A DNA stretch of 64,000 nucleotides from Gammaproteobacteria bacterium (GTDB taxonomy: Bacteria; Pseudomonadota; Gammaproteobacteria; Poriferisulfidales; Poriferisulfidaceae), in contig JAPPLD010000003.1 in the NCBI GenBank assembly GCA_028819565.1, positions 1-64,000 of the forward strand, read 5' to 3'. Positions 38,471 through 47,667 of the stretch are shown piece by piece (the first letter of the stretch is position 1; each line of letters opens with the position of its first letter). Under the pieces are notes generated by a model. It saw only the letters and a list, made by a program, of their open reading frames with translations, was not told the DNA's origin and ran no database searches. Position numbers and translations under genes: made by a program.

Positions 38471-38583
38471 AAAAGTTCTCCGCTAGAGAGTTTCCCGTGT
38501 AACAGGCACGAGAACCGTAAGGCGGAAATTATAGACTCACATCGAAAAACGAGGTTTTGTCCCAGTTTTTGCGTATTCAGGAG

Positions 38584-38659
38584 TGGTGGCCAGGGACGGA
38601 ATCGAACCGCCGACACGGGGATTTTCAGTCCCCTGCTCTACCGACTGAGCTACCTGGCC
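38584..38659 (-). tRNA. tRNA-Phe (GAA)
   Basis: A 76-nt cloverleaf on the minus strand. Acceptor GGCCAGG pairs with CCTGGCC before an encoded ACCA end. The D arm has AGCTCAGTCGGTAGAGC, the anticodon loop CTGAAAA reads GAA, and the T arm has GGTTCGATTCC. Confidence 0.97.
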
Positions 38660-38693
38660 TTGATCTGAAAGCCCGCGAACAGGCGCGGGGCGC

Positions 38694-38699
38694 ATTATA
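38694..38699 (-). promoter_or_regulatory. Candidate -10 of tRNA-Phe
   Basis: TATAAT on the minus strand lies 34 bases upstream of the mature tRNA 5' end and is followed by a GC-only stretch (GCGCCCCGCGCC). That resembles the discriminator of stringently controlled stable-RNA promoters. Confidence 0.5.
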
Positions 38700-38721
38700 C
38701 AAGGGCATGCCGTGTTCTTTG

Positions 38722-39672
38722 TTATGCCTTGGTCAAGCGCAGATGCATCTCCTTCGTCGCGGCAATCAGAGCGGTGGTAATGCCTTGCTCCAGTGCCGAA
38801 TGACCGGCTTCGGCTACCAGATCCAAACGCGAATCCGGCCAAGCGTGATGCAGGGCAAAGGCCTGATCGATGGGGCAAACGACATCGTAGCGGCCATGTA
38901 CTAGGATGCCTGGGATTCCGGCCAGTTTTCCAACCTGCTCCAGCAAGTGATTCTCCGGCAGGAAAATCTGGTTGACGAAATAGTGGCACTCGATGCGCGC
39001 CAGGCTGAGCGCCATATGCGGGTCGCTGAACGCTTCCAAGACCTTGGCGTTATGTTGCAGGTTCGAGCAGCGTGCCTCCCAGATGGACCAGGCTTTGGCC
39101 GCTTTCATGCGTATCAATTCGTCGGGGCCGGTCAGCCGGCTGTGATAGGCCCGCATCAGATCGTCGCGTTCCTCCTCCGGGATGGGTTCCAGGAAGTCCT
39201 GCCAGTAATCCGGGAATATCTTGTCTGCGCCTTCTTGGTAGAACCACGAGAGATCGTGGTGCCGGCATAGGAAGATGCCGCGCAGGATCAGGCCCAGCAC
39301 CCGCTTGGGATGGGCCTCGGCATAGGCCAGCCCCAAGGTCGAGCCCCAGGAACCTCCAAATACCAACCATTGATCAATGCCCAGCTCCTCACGGATTTTT
39401 TCAATGTCGTCGACTAGGTGAACGGTCGTGTTATCGGTCAGGTCCGCATGAGGAGTCGAGCGGCCGGATCCGCGCTGGTCGAACAGCACGATCCGGTAGT
39501 TCTCCGGATCGAAAAACTGACGATGGTAGTCTTCACAACCGGCACCGGGTCCACCGTGCAAAAATACTACGGGCAATCCGTCTGGGCTGCCGCATTCCTC
39601 GATATGCAGTTCATGCCGGGCGTCAATCTGCAGGCGGCGGGTTGCGTAGGGCCGGATGGCGGGATAGAGCAT
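38722..39672 (-). CDS. pip: Proline iminopeptidase
   Basis: A 316-residue alpha/beta hydrolase that removes N-terminal proline from peptides. VVFLHGGPGAGC near residue 35 forms the oxyanion hole, FDQRGSGRSTPH near 64 is diagnostic, GGSWGSTLGLAYA near 107 carries the nucleophile serine, and the catalytic histidine is in EAGHSALE near 295. Normal length for the cytosolic S33 subfamily. Confidence 0.95.
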   Translation of the reverse strand: MLYPAIRPYATRRLQIDARHELHIEECGSPDGLPVVFLHGGPGAGCEDYHRQFFDPENYRIVLFDQRGSGRSTPHADLTDNTTVHLVDDIEKIREELGIDQWLVFGGSWGSTLGLAYAEAHPKRVLGLILRGIFLCRHHDLSWFYQEGADKIFPDYWQDFLEPIPEEERDDLMRAYHSRLTGPDELIRMKAAKAWSIWEARCSNLQHNAKVLEAFSDPHMALSLARIECHYFVNQIFLPENHLLEQVGKLAGIPGILVHGRYDVVCPIDQAFALHHAWPDSRLDLVAEAGHSALEQGITTALIAATKEMHLRLTKA

Positions 39673-39723
39673 AGAAATCGCCGAGGAGCCCTTTCATTCT
39701 ATACTTGCCGCGAGGCTGGTCAG

Positions 39724-40611
39724 ATGTCCGTACTCGATTCGCGTTTTTCCCTGTGGCTGCTGCGGTTCCTTTCATGGATGCCGTTGCCCCTGCTGCGTCT
39801 TCTAGGCAGCCTTGCGGGACTTTGGATCGGTTACGTGCCGGGTCGCCGATTCGAGACTTGTCTAACAAACTTAAGGTTGTGCTATCCAGAGAAAGACGAT
39901 GTGTGGCACCAGAGCGTAGCCCGCAAGAGCCTGATCCATGAGGCCCGCACCATGCTGGAGATGGTTCGCCTATGGCGTCTGTCGCCAAGCCAAATCGAGT
40001 CTTTGGCGGTTCGGGTATCGGGGCTTGATCTGCTGGAGCAGGCGAAGGCTCAGGACAAGGGTGTCATTCTGGTCACACCGCACTTCGGGAGTTGGGAGTT
40101 CAGCGGCCTGTACCTGACCGGGCACGTCACCATATACAGCATGTACCGCCCGCTGAAGCACCGCCTCATCGATGATTTTGTACGACGGGGCCGACAGCAT
40201 ACCGGAGCGATTTTGGCTCCTGCGGACATGACCGGCGTGCGCCTGCTTCTGCGCGCACTGCAGGAGCGTCATGCAGTCGGTATCCTGCCGGATCATGTCC
40301 CGCGCAGGAAAGAGGATGGCGTCATGGCGCCGTTCTTTGGAATTCCGGCGAATACGGGCGCGTTGGTCTCCCGCTTGGCCCGGAGGCAGGATGTCGTGGT
40401 GCTCCTGATCCAGTCGCGCCGTTGCCGCGGCGGTTTCCATGTTTCATTCCATGCGGCGGACCCGCGCGTTTATTCCCATGACCGGGTGGAAGCCGCAACC
40501 GGCATCAACGCCATGGTGGAGACGGCGATTGCCGAGGATGTGGCGCAGTACTGGTGGAGCTATCCGCGTTTCCGAAAACGGCTGATCCAGCCCGAATCCT
40601 TGTACTCTTAG
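39724..40611 (+). CDS. LpxL/HtrB-family lipid A acyltransferase
   Basis: A 295-residue inner-membrane acyltransferase. An N-terminal hydrophobic anchor (FSLWLLRFLSWMPLPLL) precedes the HX4E catalytic motif in TPHFGSWEFSG near residue 119. PDHVPRRKEDGV and PFFGIPANTGALVSRLARR follow as in the family. It should add a secondary acyl chain to lipid A or a related lipid; which one is unknown. ATG 39724 is chosen because upstream residues only mirror the divergent pip region. Confidence 0.85.
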   Translation: MSVLDSRFSLWLLRFLSWMPLPLLRLLGSLAGLWIGYVPGRRFETCLTNLRLCYPEKDDVWHQSVARKSLIHEARTMLEMVRLWRLSPSQIESLAVRVSGLDLLEQAKAQDKGVILVTPHFGSWEFSGLYLTGHVTIYSMYRPLKHRLIDDFVRRGRQHTGAILAPADMTGVRLLLRALQERHAVGILPDHVPRRKEDGVMAPFFGIPANTGALVSRLARRQDVVVLLIQSRRCRGGFHVSFHAADPRVYSHDRVEAATGINAMVETAIAEDVAQYWWSYPRFRKRLIQPESLYS

Positions 40612-40615
40612 GCGT

Positions 40616-41149
40616 TTACCGGCGCGCGATCAGTTGCGCCTGCCCATCCTGCTCCAGAGAGTGGAGAATCTCCCAATTTGCACAGTATTCCGGCAGTTCT
40701 CCGGGGCGCAGCAGAAAGTCGGGATTGCGGGGTCCTGGCCCTGGGTGGCCGACTAGGAAGGTCTGGTAGTACAGCAGCCCGCCTGGGCGCACCGCAGCGA
40801 GCAAGGCCGGCATCAGGCTCCGGTCCAGGAAATGGCTGACCACCAGCAGGTCGTATTGGCCCGGTTCCGGTGGCTCAAGCACGACGTCCCGGACTTCGGC
40901 CTGAATGGCAAGGCGGTGTCGTTCGGCATCCGCGCGCAGGTGCCGGATTCCGGCTTCGGAGTAGTCCCAGGCGTGGACAGTCAGCCCCCGGCGTGCCAGC
41001 CATAGCGCATTGCCACCCCGCCCACAAGCCAGATCCAAGGCCAATCCCTGTTGTGGCAGATGAGAAGGGTGTTGCTGCAAAACCGCGCAGGCTTGCGGCT
41101 CGTGTGCGGCTTCGTGGTACCGGGAATCCCAGAGTTCCGGCGAACTCAC
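40616..41149 (-). CDS. Class I SAM-dependent methyltransferase (TehB-like)
   Basis: A 177-residue methyltransferase. The SAM-binding glycine motif ALDLACGRGGNALWLARRG is at about residue 36 and the acidic post-I position in VHAWDYSEAGI; motif IV is YDLLVVSHFLDRSL near 105. TehB-like small methyltransferases match this size; the substrate is unknown. GTG 41149 overlaps the trkH stop by one base, while the open frame further upstream is only a shadow of trkH. Confidence 0.8.
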   Translation of the reverse strand: MSSPELWDSRYHEAAHEPQACAVLQQHPSHLPQQGLALDLACGRGGNALWLARRGLTVHAWDYSEAGIRHLRADAERHRLAIQAEVRDVVLEPPEPGQYDLLVVSHFLDRSLMPALLAAVRPGGLLYYQTFLVGHPGPGPRNPDFLLRPGELPEYCANWEILHSLEQDGQAQLIARR

Positions 41150-42615
41150 TAGCGGCGCCAGAAGCCCGGAGTCAAAATCACCAGCAGAGTGAAGACCTCC
41201 AGGCGACCGAAGACCATGCTGGCACACAACAGCCACTTGCCGAAGTCGCTGACGGAAGCGTAGCTCTGGCTGACTTCCCCGAGTCCGGGGCCCAGGTTGT
41301 TGAGGGTCGCGGCAACTGCCGAGAATGCGCTGACCTGATCCAGGCCGGTCATTGTCAGCAACAGAAAGAGAACGGTGAACGTGGTGATGTAGGCGGCGAA
41401 AAACCCCCAGACCGATTGCAGGGCGCTTTGCGATATTACCCGGTCGCCAACCCGGACCGTGACTTGCGCGGTCGGGTGAATAATCCGGTACAGCTCCTTT
41501 CCGCCGTGTTTGACCATCAGCAGGAAGCGGATGACTTTCATGCCGCCGCCAGTCGAACCGGCGCAGCCGCCGATGAAGCTGGCAAGCAACAGCAGCGTAG
41601 AGGCGAACACGGGCCAGTGATCGTAGCCGGTAGTGGTGTAGCCGGTGGTGGTGGCGATTGACACGGCCTGGAATAGCCCATGGCGCAGGGTCTCGACGGA
41701 ATCGCCGTAGAAGGAGGTGGCCCACAGGTAGCCAATGCAAATGATTCCCACGGAGGCCAAGACCGTGACATAGCCCCGGAACTCGCCGTTCTGGCGGTAC
41801 GGTTGCAGGCTACGCCGGCTCAGGGCGAGATAATGCAGGCCAAAGTTCGCTCCCGCCAAGACCATAAAGACAACCGCGATCATCTCGATTAGGGCGCTGT
41901 CGAAATAACCGAAATTCGCGTCGTGGGTGGAAAACCCCCCGATGGCAATGGTAGAGAATGCATGGCCGACGGCATCCAGCGGGCTCATGCCAGCGAGCCA
42001 GTATGCAAGCCCGCAGGCGGCGGTCAGCGCGAAGTACAGATACCATAGGACCTTGGCCGTTTCGGTGATGCGCGGGGTCAGGCGCCGCTCAGTCAGGGAA
42101 TGCGGTGCTTCGGCCTGGTACAGTTGCACGCCGCCCATGCCGACCAGAGGCAGGATCGCAACCGCCAGCACGATGATGCCGAGACCGCCAGCCCACTGCA
42201 GGAATTGGCGGTAGAACAGGATGGAGGGGGGCATATCGTCCAGGCCTGTCAGCACGCTTGCACCGGTCGTGGTCAGTCCCGAGACTGCCTCGAACACGGC
42301 ATCGGTTCCGCTGAGCTGGAGGGAAGGCGAGATATACAGGGGAATGGAGCCAGCCATCCCCAAGCCGATCCAGAACAACGAGACCACCACGAATCCGTCG
42401 CGTAGCCGCAGTGGCTGCCGACGGGGCGCGCGGTGCGCCGCCTGGACCCACAAGGCGGTGCCAAGGAGGAACAGGAGGAAGAATGCGTACAGGAACGAAA
42501 ATGCCTCGCCGTCGCCTAGGATCAGGCTCAGGGCCAAGGGCGGCAGCATGCCGAGGCTGAAGAAAGTCAGCAGGTAGCCAAGCAGGCGCTGGACGACCCG
42601 GTATTGGACAGGCAT
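41149..42615 (-). CDS. trkH: Trk potassium uptake channel subunit TrkH
   Basis: A 488-residue membrane protein of the Trk/Ktr family with about ten helices. Four pore loops carry the selectivity-filter glycines: GLTTTGASVL, IGGFSTHDANFG, TTTGYTTTGYD and NNLGPGLGEV. It works with the TrkA gating ring encoded directly upstream. Three bases separate it from trkA. Confidence 0.95.
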   Translation of the reverse strand: MPVQYRVVQRLLGYLLTFFSLGMLPPLALSLILGDGEAFSFLYAFFLLFLLGTALWVQAAHRAPRRQPLRLRDGFVVVSLFWIGLGMAGSIPLYISPSLQLSGTDAVFEAVSGLTTTGASVLTGLDDMPPSILFYRQFLQWAGGLGIIVLAVAILPLVGMGGVQLYQAEAPHSLTERRLTPRITETAKVLWYLYFALTAACGLAYWLAGMSPLDAVGHAFSTIAIGGFSTHDANFGYFDSALIEMIAVVFMVLAGANFGLHYLALSRRSLQPYRQNGEFRGYVTVLASVGIICIGYLWATSFYGDSVETLRHGLFQAVSIATTTGYTTTGYDHWPVFASTLLLLASFIGGCAGSTGGGMKVIRFLLMVKHGGKELYRIIHPTAQVTVRVGDRVISQSALQSVWGFFAAYITTFTVLFLLLTMTGLDQVSAFSAVAATLNNLGPGLGEVSQSYASVSDFGKWLLCASMVFGRLEVFTLLVILTPGFWRR

Positions 42616-42618
42616 GGA

Positions 42619-43980
42619 TTAGAAGAACGTGGCGCTGACCTGGAACAGCCGCTCGACATCCTTCAGATACCGCTTGTCGCTGATGAACAGGATGACGTGG
42701 TCGTCGGGCTGGATCGTGGTGAGCGTGTTCGGCAGGATCATTTCGCCATTGCGGACCAGTGCGGCGATGTCGACACTCGTCGGCAAATTGAGTTGGCCGA
42801 TCGGTTGGCCGATCGCAGCTGCCGTTTGGTGGGCCTTGGCTTCCAGTGCTTCCGCGCGCCCACGCCGCAGCGAATGCACGGCCAGGACGTCGCCGCGACG
42901 AATGTGAGTCAACAACTCGCTCAGCGTGGCCTGCTGGGGGGAAACCGTGATATCGACGGAACGTTCGATCAGGTCGATGTAGGAAGGGCGGTTGATCAGG
43001 GCGATTGTGGTGGACACCCCCATGCGCTTGGCCTGCATGGCCGACAGGATGTTGGCTTCCTCGTTGTTGGTCACCGCGCAGAACACGTCCATGTCGCGGA
43101 TGTTCTCGTCCAGCAACAACTTGTCATCAGTCGCGTCTCCCTGGAGCACGGTCGTCCGGGCCAACTGTTCCGACAGGTAACGTGCACGATACTCGTTATG
43201 CTCGATGATCTTGACGTGGCAGTCCGATTCCAGTTGTGCCGCGATGCCGTTGCCGACATTTCCACCGCCCGCGATCAGGATGTGGCGACTCCGGCCAGGC
43301 TGGGCTCTCAGTTTTTCCACGACGGTGTTGAGTTGATCCGTGCGGGTGAGCACAACGATTTCGTCATGTGCCTTGAGGCGCAGCTCGGGCTCTGGCTTCA
43401 GGACCTGCTGGTCGCGGTAGACAGCGGCGACATGCAACTGGACATCGGGGACGCTGTGCTGCAGGTCAAGCAGGTTCCGGCCGGCAGCAGGGGCGCCGGG
43501 CGAGATGCGCACCACGGCGAGTTGCGCCAGGCCGTCCGCGAATTCCAGCACTTGCAATGCGCCGGGACGGCGGATCAGTCGTTCGATGTTGCGTGCAGCG
43601 ATCTGTTCTGGACTGATCAGGACATCGATCGGCAGGGCCTCCGTCATAAACAGGTTGCCCTGCGTCAGGTATTCCGCGGCCCGCACCCGGGCGATCCGCT
43701 GGGGCGTGTTGAACAGGCTGTAGGCGACTTGGCAGGCGATCATGTTGACTTCGTCGCTCCTGGTCAACGCCACCAGCATGTCAGCATCTTCGGCGCCGGC
43801 CTGCTGCAGGATGTTGGGATGCGCGCCGTTGCCGCACAAGGTTCGTAGGTCTACGCGGTTGCTGACGTTTCTTAGATACTGCTCTTCCAGGTCAACCAAC
43901 GTGATTTCGTTGTTTTCCTGTGCCAGCCCGATTGCCAGCGAACTGCCGATCCGGCCTGCCCCGAGGATGATGATTTTCAT
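42619..43980 (-). CDS. trkA: Trk system regulatory subunit TrkA
   Basis: A 453-residue cytosolic NAD-binding subunit with two RCK units in tandem. The first Rossmann motif is IILGAGRIGSSLA at residue 3 and the second ILIAGGGNVGNGIA near 235; each is followed by a TrkA-C domain. It controls potassium flow through TrkH. It lies 25 bases behind the NtrX-like gene on the same strand. Confidence 0.95.
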   Translation of the reverse strand: MKIIILGAGRIGSSLAIGLAQENNEITLVDLEEQYLRNVSNRVDLRTLCGNGAHPNILQQAGAEDADMLVALTRSDEVNMIACQVAYSLFNTPQRIARVRAAEYLTQGNLFMTEALPIDVLISPEQIAARNIERLIRRPGALQVLEFADGLAQLAVVRISPGAPAAGRNLLDLQHSVPDVQLHVAAVYRDQQVLKPEPELRLKAHDEIVVLTRTDQLNTVVEKLRAQPGRSRHILIAGGGNVGNGIAAQLESDCHVKIIEHNEYRARYLSEQLARTTVLQGDATDDKLLLDENIRDMDVFCAVTNNEEANILSAMQAKRMGVSTTIALINRPSYIDLIERSVDITVSPQQATLSELLTHIRRGDVLAVHSLRRGRAEALEAKAHQTAAAIGQPIGQLNLPTSVDIAALVRNGEMILPNTLTTIQPDDHVILFISDKRYLKDVERLFQVSATFF

Positions 43981-44005
43981 GCGTCAGGAAAAGTCCAAGC
44001 CCCGC

Positions 44006-45355
44006 TCAAGAAGAGGATTCCCGCGGGCGTTCGATGCCAAGGTCACGCAACTTCCTGTAGAGGTAGGTTCGCTCCATGTGGGTGCTGTCGGACAGCCGTT
44101 TCATGCTGCCCCCACTTTGCTCGATCTGAAACTGGTAGTACATCTGCTCGAACCGGGTACGGGCTTCCCGGTACGGCAGACCCATCAGGTTTTCCAATCC
44201 TCCGGGGGCAGCATCGGTCTGCGGCACCGGATAGAGTAGGTGATTGATTTCCGCCACTCCGACCTCGGCCCCGTCGCCGCTGATCAGGAGCTGGTAGACC
44301 AGGCGTCGCAACTCGTGTACGTTGTCCGGCCAGTCGTATTTGCGCAGCATTTCCATCACGCTGGACGGAAAACTGCGCATGGGTAGGCTTTCACGTGCAC
44401 AGTAACGGGCGGCATAGTGTTCGATCAGTTCCGGGATGTCTTGAGTTCGTTCGCGCAAGGGCGGAAGAGTCAAAGTATAGGGCGCCAACTGGGCATACAG
44501 CGAGGGATCCAGAATGTTCGAGGCCAGCGCGGCTTCGGGTCTCTGGTGCAGGGTGGCGATGAGTTGTACGTCAATCGGCGTGGCGGTGCCATTTGCTTGG
44601 AGAAGATGGTGGTTTTCAAGCACTGACAGCAAGCGCCTCTGCGTTTTGACCGTCAATTGATCCAGAGGATTCATGAACAGCGTGCCACCGTGCGCTTCGA
44701 GCAGCAGGCAGGTGCCATTGCCGGGGGTCTCTTCCAGCAGGCGCTGATTCAGGTTCTGTCCGCTGCCGATGACGAGTTGCCAGTGATGGCGAACGCCGTT
44801 GTAGTGAATGTGGTTGGCGAGCGCCAGAAATTCGCAGCCCGGCTCGCCGAGGATTAGGACCGGGTTGCCGTCGTCGCCGAACGCCTGTGCTTGTTCCCGA
44901 AGCCGGCGGATTTCCGGGCTGTCGCCGACCAACTGTTCGGTTGCCGCAGAATCCTTGGACAGGACCCGGTTCTGTTGGCGCAGACGGTAGGTTTCCAATG
45001 CCCGCGAAACGCTAAGCAACAGTTTGTCCATCGCGAAAGGCTTTTCCAGGTAATGCCAGGCTCCCAGTCGGGTGGCCTCCAATGCGGTTTCAATGTTGCC
45101 GTGCCCGGACATCATCAGGATGGGGAACTCCGGGGTGTCGTCGTGACGCCACGACCTGAGCAAACTCATCCCGTCTTCACCCGGCATCCAGATGTCCAGC
45201 AGTGCCAGGTCTACGGATTGCTGGCGCACGAGCTTGCGGGCGACAGAAGCGGAATCGGCTTGCAGGACTTGGTAGCCATGATCAGACAGAATGTCCCGGA
45301 TCTGAGCCCGGATATCGGACTCGTCGTCGATGATCAGGATGGTTTCACGACTCAT
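44006..45355 (-). CDS. NtrX-like response regulator with degenerate AAA+ domain
   Basis: A 449-residue regulator. The receiver domain is intact (Asp10-Asp11, phospho-acceptor Asp54, Ser83, Lys105). The sigma54-type AAA+ domain is ruined: Walker A reads GEPGCEFL (170-177) without lysine, the GAFTGA loop is missing, Walker B reads GGTLFMNP (223-230), and the Arg-finger stretch has lost its arginines. A Fis-type helix-turn-helix (MKRLSDSTHMERTYLYRKLRDLG) ends the protein. It should bind DNA but not activate sigma54. ATG 45355 overlaps the kinase stop; upstream frame rejected. Confidence 0.85.
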   Translation of the reverse strand: MSRETILIIDDESDIRAQIRDILSDHGYQVLQADSASVARKLVRQQSVDLALLDIWMPGEDGMSLLRSWRHDDTPEFPILMMSGHGNIETALEATRLGAWHYLEKPFAMDKLLLSVSRALETYRLRQQNRVLSKDSAATEQLVGDSPEIRRLREQAQAFGDDGNPVLILGEPGCEFLALANHIHYNGVRHHWQLVIGSGQNLNQRLLEETPGNGTCLLLEAHGGTLFMNPLDQLTVKTQRRLLSVLENHHLLQANGTATPIDVQLIATLHQRPEAALASNILDPSLYAQLAPYTLTLPPLRERTQDIPELIEHYAARYCARESLPMRSFPSSVMEMLRKYDWPDNVHELRRLVYQLLISGDGAEVGVAEINHLLYPVPQTDAAPGGLENLMGLPYREARTRFEQMYYQFQIEQSGGSMKRLSDSTHMERTYLYRKLRDLGIERPRESSS

Positions 45356-47667
45356 GCCACGGCTGCTGGACTCTGAACTTCTTGAGGAGACTGTGGGGAT
45401 GCGTTGAACTCGATTTCTACGCACCCGCCTCCCGCTGGGTCATTGTATACGCGAATTCGCCCCTGATGATCCTCCGTAATCCGGTACACCACGGCAAGCC
45501 CGAGCCCATTTCCAGTGGGCTTAGTGGTGACATACGGCTCGAATGCCCGGGTGATGATCTCCGGAGCAAAGCCAGGGCCGGTATCCTGCACTTTCAGCAC
45601 TACCGTAGCCTCCTGCATCTCGGTGCTCAGGATGATGGTCCCTTCTGCCTGCTCCTCCTGTGCTTCCAGCGCATTCTTGATGAGGTTGTGCAGTAGCTGG
45701 CGTATGCGATCCGGGTCTCCCTGTATCCAGGCGGGTGTTTCGCTCAAATCGGTTCGGATCGAAATTTTAGGTCGATCTTCCATATATAAATCAAGAACTT
45801 CCACGCTCAAGGCATTCAGATCCAGCAACTCCGGCGTAAAGCGATCGGCAGAATATTCGCTGAATTCGTCGATCATGGTTTTCATGGATTCCACTTGGCG
45901 CACGATCGTCTGCGTGGCACGCTGCAGGATCTCGGAATCTTCTTCGGCGAGGTTGGATTGGATGCGGTGCTGCATTCGCTCCGCCGACAGGCGGATAGGA
46001 GTCAACGGATTCTTGATCTCATGGGCCAACCGCCGGGCCACCTCACCCCAGGCCGCCTGGCGTTGGGCTTGCTGCAAGTCGGTAATGTCCTCGAATACCA
46101 CCACGTAGCCGGCGCCTTTTGGCAACTGTGCGCCATGGCAGTGCAATACTTTCAATTCGTTGTTGATCTGCAACTGCCGCCTGAGATCGGCAACGCTGTA
46201 CTGCTGGTGATCCATGAGATTCCATAACGGTTCAAGCTGGGGATGCTCTTCGCGCAGGACGGAAATGGGCTGTCGGATGTAGCGCTCGATGTCCAGGTCC
46301 AGGATGGAACTGGCGGCGGGGTTGGCGGTAATCACCTCGTTGCGGTCATCCACGCTGATGACCCCGGAGGACAAGTGCTCAAGGACCGTGTGCAGGTAGG
46401 TGTGCTGCTGCTCGATTGTCAGGCGCCGGGTCTCTGCCACGTACCGGGCGTTGGCCAAGCGCTCGATCATGTCATTGTAGGATTGCACCAATTGGCCTAG
46501 TTCGTCGCCCCGTCCGGTCGGGAGGCGCTGGCTGTATTCGCCGACTGCCACGGCCTCGATGCCACGCGCGAGTTCCGAGATCGGCGACAGGATCCGCTGT
46601 GCCGAGAACAGGGCGGCCCACATCGCGAACAAGAGCCCCAACAGGACCGCTAGGGCCATCACGAAAGTGAGGTTGTATTTCAAAGGGGTGCGCTGTTCCA
46701 GGAGTGATTGGTAGGTGATGGAGGCTTTTTCGACGCTGTCGGTCAGGCCGAGCATGTACTCGGACACGGGGTACAGAATCTGCAGGGTCAGGGACAGTTC
46801 CCGAGTCGTCAGGGGTATCTCCCGGTTTAGGGTCAGGGGCAGTTCCTGGCTCAGGAGTAGGGGCAGTTCCTGATTCATGGCTAGGGGTAGTTCCTGGTTC
46901 AGGGCCAGGGGCAACTCTTGGTCCGTCAGAGGCAACTCCCGACTCAACGCCGGAACCTGCATCAGGATACGTACGATGGTGCCGTGCTCCGGGTGTTCTT
47001 CCTGAGCCATGTAGAAGCCGCTTTCCTCGCTTTCCTGCAGCAACTGGAGCTGGGCTTCGCCCGGCAGATCCGGCAGGATGTCCGGCACCTCTCCTTGGGA
47101 GGCGATGATCTTGTTGCTGGAATCCAGCAACGTCGCTTCCACCGCGCCCGTCTGGACCATCAGGTCATGCATGCGCACGACCATGGCCTCGGGGTCACTG
47201 ACGTCGATGGGTTCCTGCAATAGACGCTCCACCTGCGAACGTCGCTCCCGCATTTGCATGTCGACCGAGGTCCGGCTTAATTCCAATGCCTTGTTCAGGG
47301 TGTCGTCAACTCCCACGTCGAACCAGCTGTCGATGCCGCTGGAGATCAGCCATACCGAAAATATGAACACCATGGCAGTCGGAATCAGAGTGAAGCTGGC
47401 GAACATGGCCGTCATGCGCAGTGACAGGCGCGACCCGGCCTCGCGGCGGCGCAGTCTCTGGATCAGACGGGAAAGGCTGAGACCAATCAGTGCCAGAAGC
47501 GCCAAGGCCAGCACGCCGTTGAAACTGGCCACCCACCATTGCCACCGGTGGAAATGACCCGAACTCTGCGTGGCTTCTGCCATGATGACCAGTGAACCCG
47601 CCAGCAACAGGAACATGCCGATGACCGGCCAGGGGCCGGCCAGGAACCATCTCAGGGCAGGAGCCAT
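45352..47667 (-). CDS. NtrY-like membrane sensor histidine kinase
   Basis: A 771-residue kinase. Three or so N-terminal helices (10-110) lead to a periplasmic or loop sensor (about 115-330) that contains seven QELPLxLN-type octapeptides at residues 240-292. A further helix, HAMP (about 355-410), PAS (about 430-520), the H-box LAHEIKNPLTPIRLSAERM near 545, and an ATPase domain (NLIKNALEAQ, DTGPGFAP, GNGLGLAVV) follow. It should phosphorylate the overlapping NtrX-like regulator. The start overlaps the DUF4390 gene by 16 bases. Confidence 0.88.
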   Translation of the reverse strand: MAPALRWFLAGPWPVIGMFLLLAGSLVIMAEATQSSGHFHRWQWWVASFNGVLALALLALIGLSLSRLIQRLRRREAGSRLSLRMTAMFASFTLIPTAMVFIFSVWLISSGIDSWFDVGVDDTLNKALELSRTSVDMQMRERRSQVERLLQEPIDVSDPEAMVVRMHDLMVQTGAVEATLLDSSNKIIASQGEVPDILPDLPGEAQLQLLQESEESGFYMAQEEHPEHGTIVRILMQVPALSRELPLTDQELPLALNQELPLAMNQELPLLLSQELPLTLNREIPLTTRELSLTLQILYPVSEYMLGLTDSVEKASITYQSLLEQRTPLKYNLTFVMALAVLLGLLFAMWAALFSAQRILSPISELARGIEAVAVGEYSQRLPTGRGDELGQLVQSYNDMIERLANARYVAETRRLTIEQQHTYLHTVLEHLSSGVISVDDRNEVITANPAASSILDLDIERYIRQPISVLREEHPQLEPLWNLMDHQQYSVADLRRQLQINNELKVLHCHGAQLPKGAGYVVVFEDITDLQQAQRQAAWGEVARRLAHEIKNPLTPIRLSAERMQHRIQSNLAEEDSEILQRATQTIVRQVESMKTMIDEFSEYSADRFTPELLDLNALSVEVLDLYMEDRPKISIRTDLSETPAWIQGDPDRIRQLLHNLIKNALEAQEEQAEGTIILSTEMQEATVVLKVQDTGPGFAPEIITRAFEPYVTTKPTGNGLGLAVVYRITEDHQGRIRVYNDPAGGGCVEIEFNASPQSPQEVQSPAAVA
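46790..46950 (-). repeat. 24-bp minisatellite inside the sensor kinase gene
   Basis: About seven imperfect tandem units of 21-24 bp encode RELPLTD, QELPLALN, QELPLAMN, QELPLLLS, QELPLTLN, REIPLTT and RELSLTLQ. All units keep the frame, and the middle four are the closest to each other, suggesting recent expansion. Confidence 0.85.

Noticed and set aside
41150-41740. Extended methyltransferase frame running into trkH
   Set aside because: The upstream part is the trkH gene in another frame; the conserved SAM domain begins only after GTG 41149.
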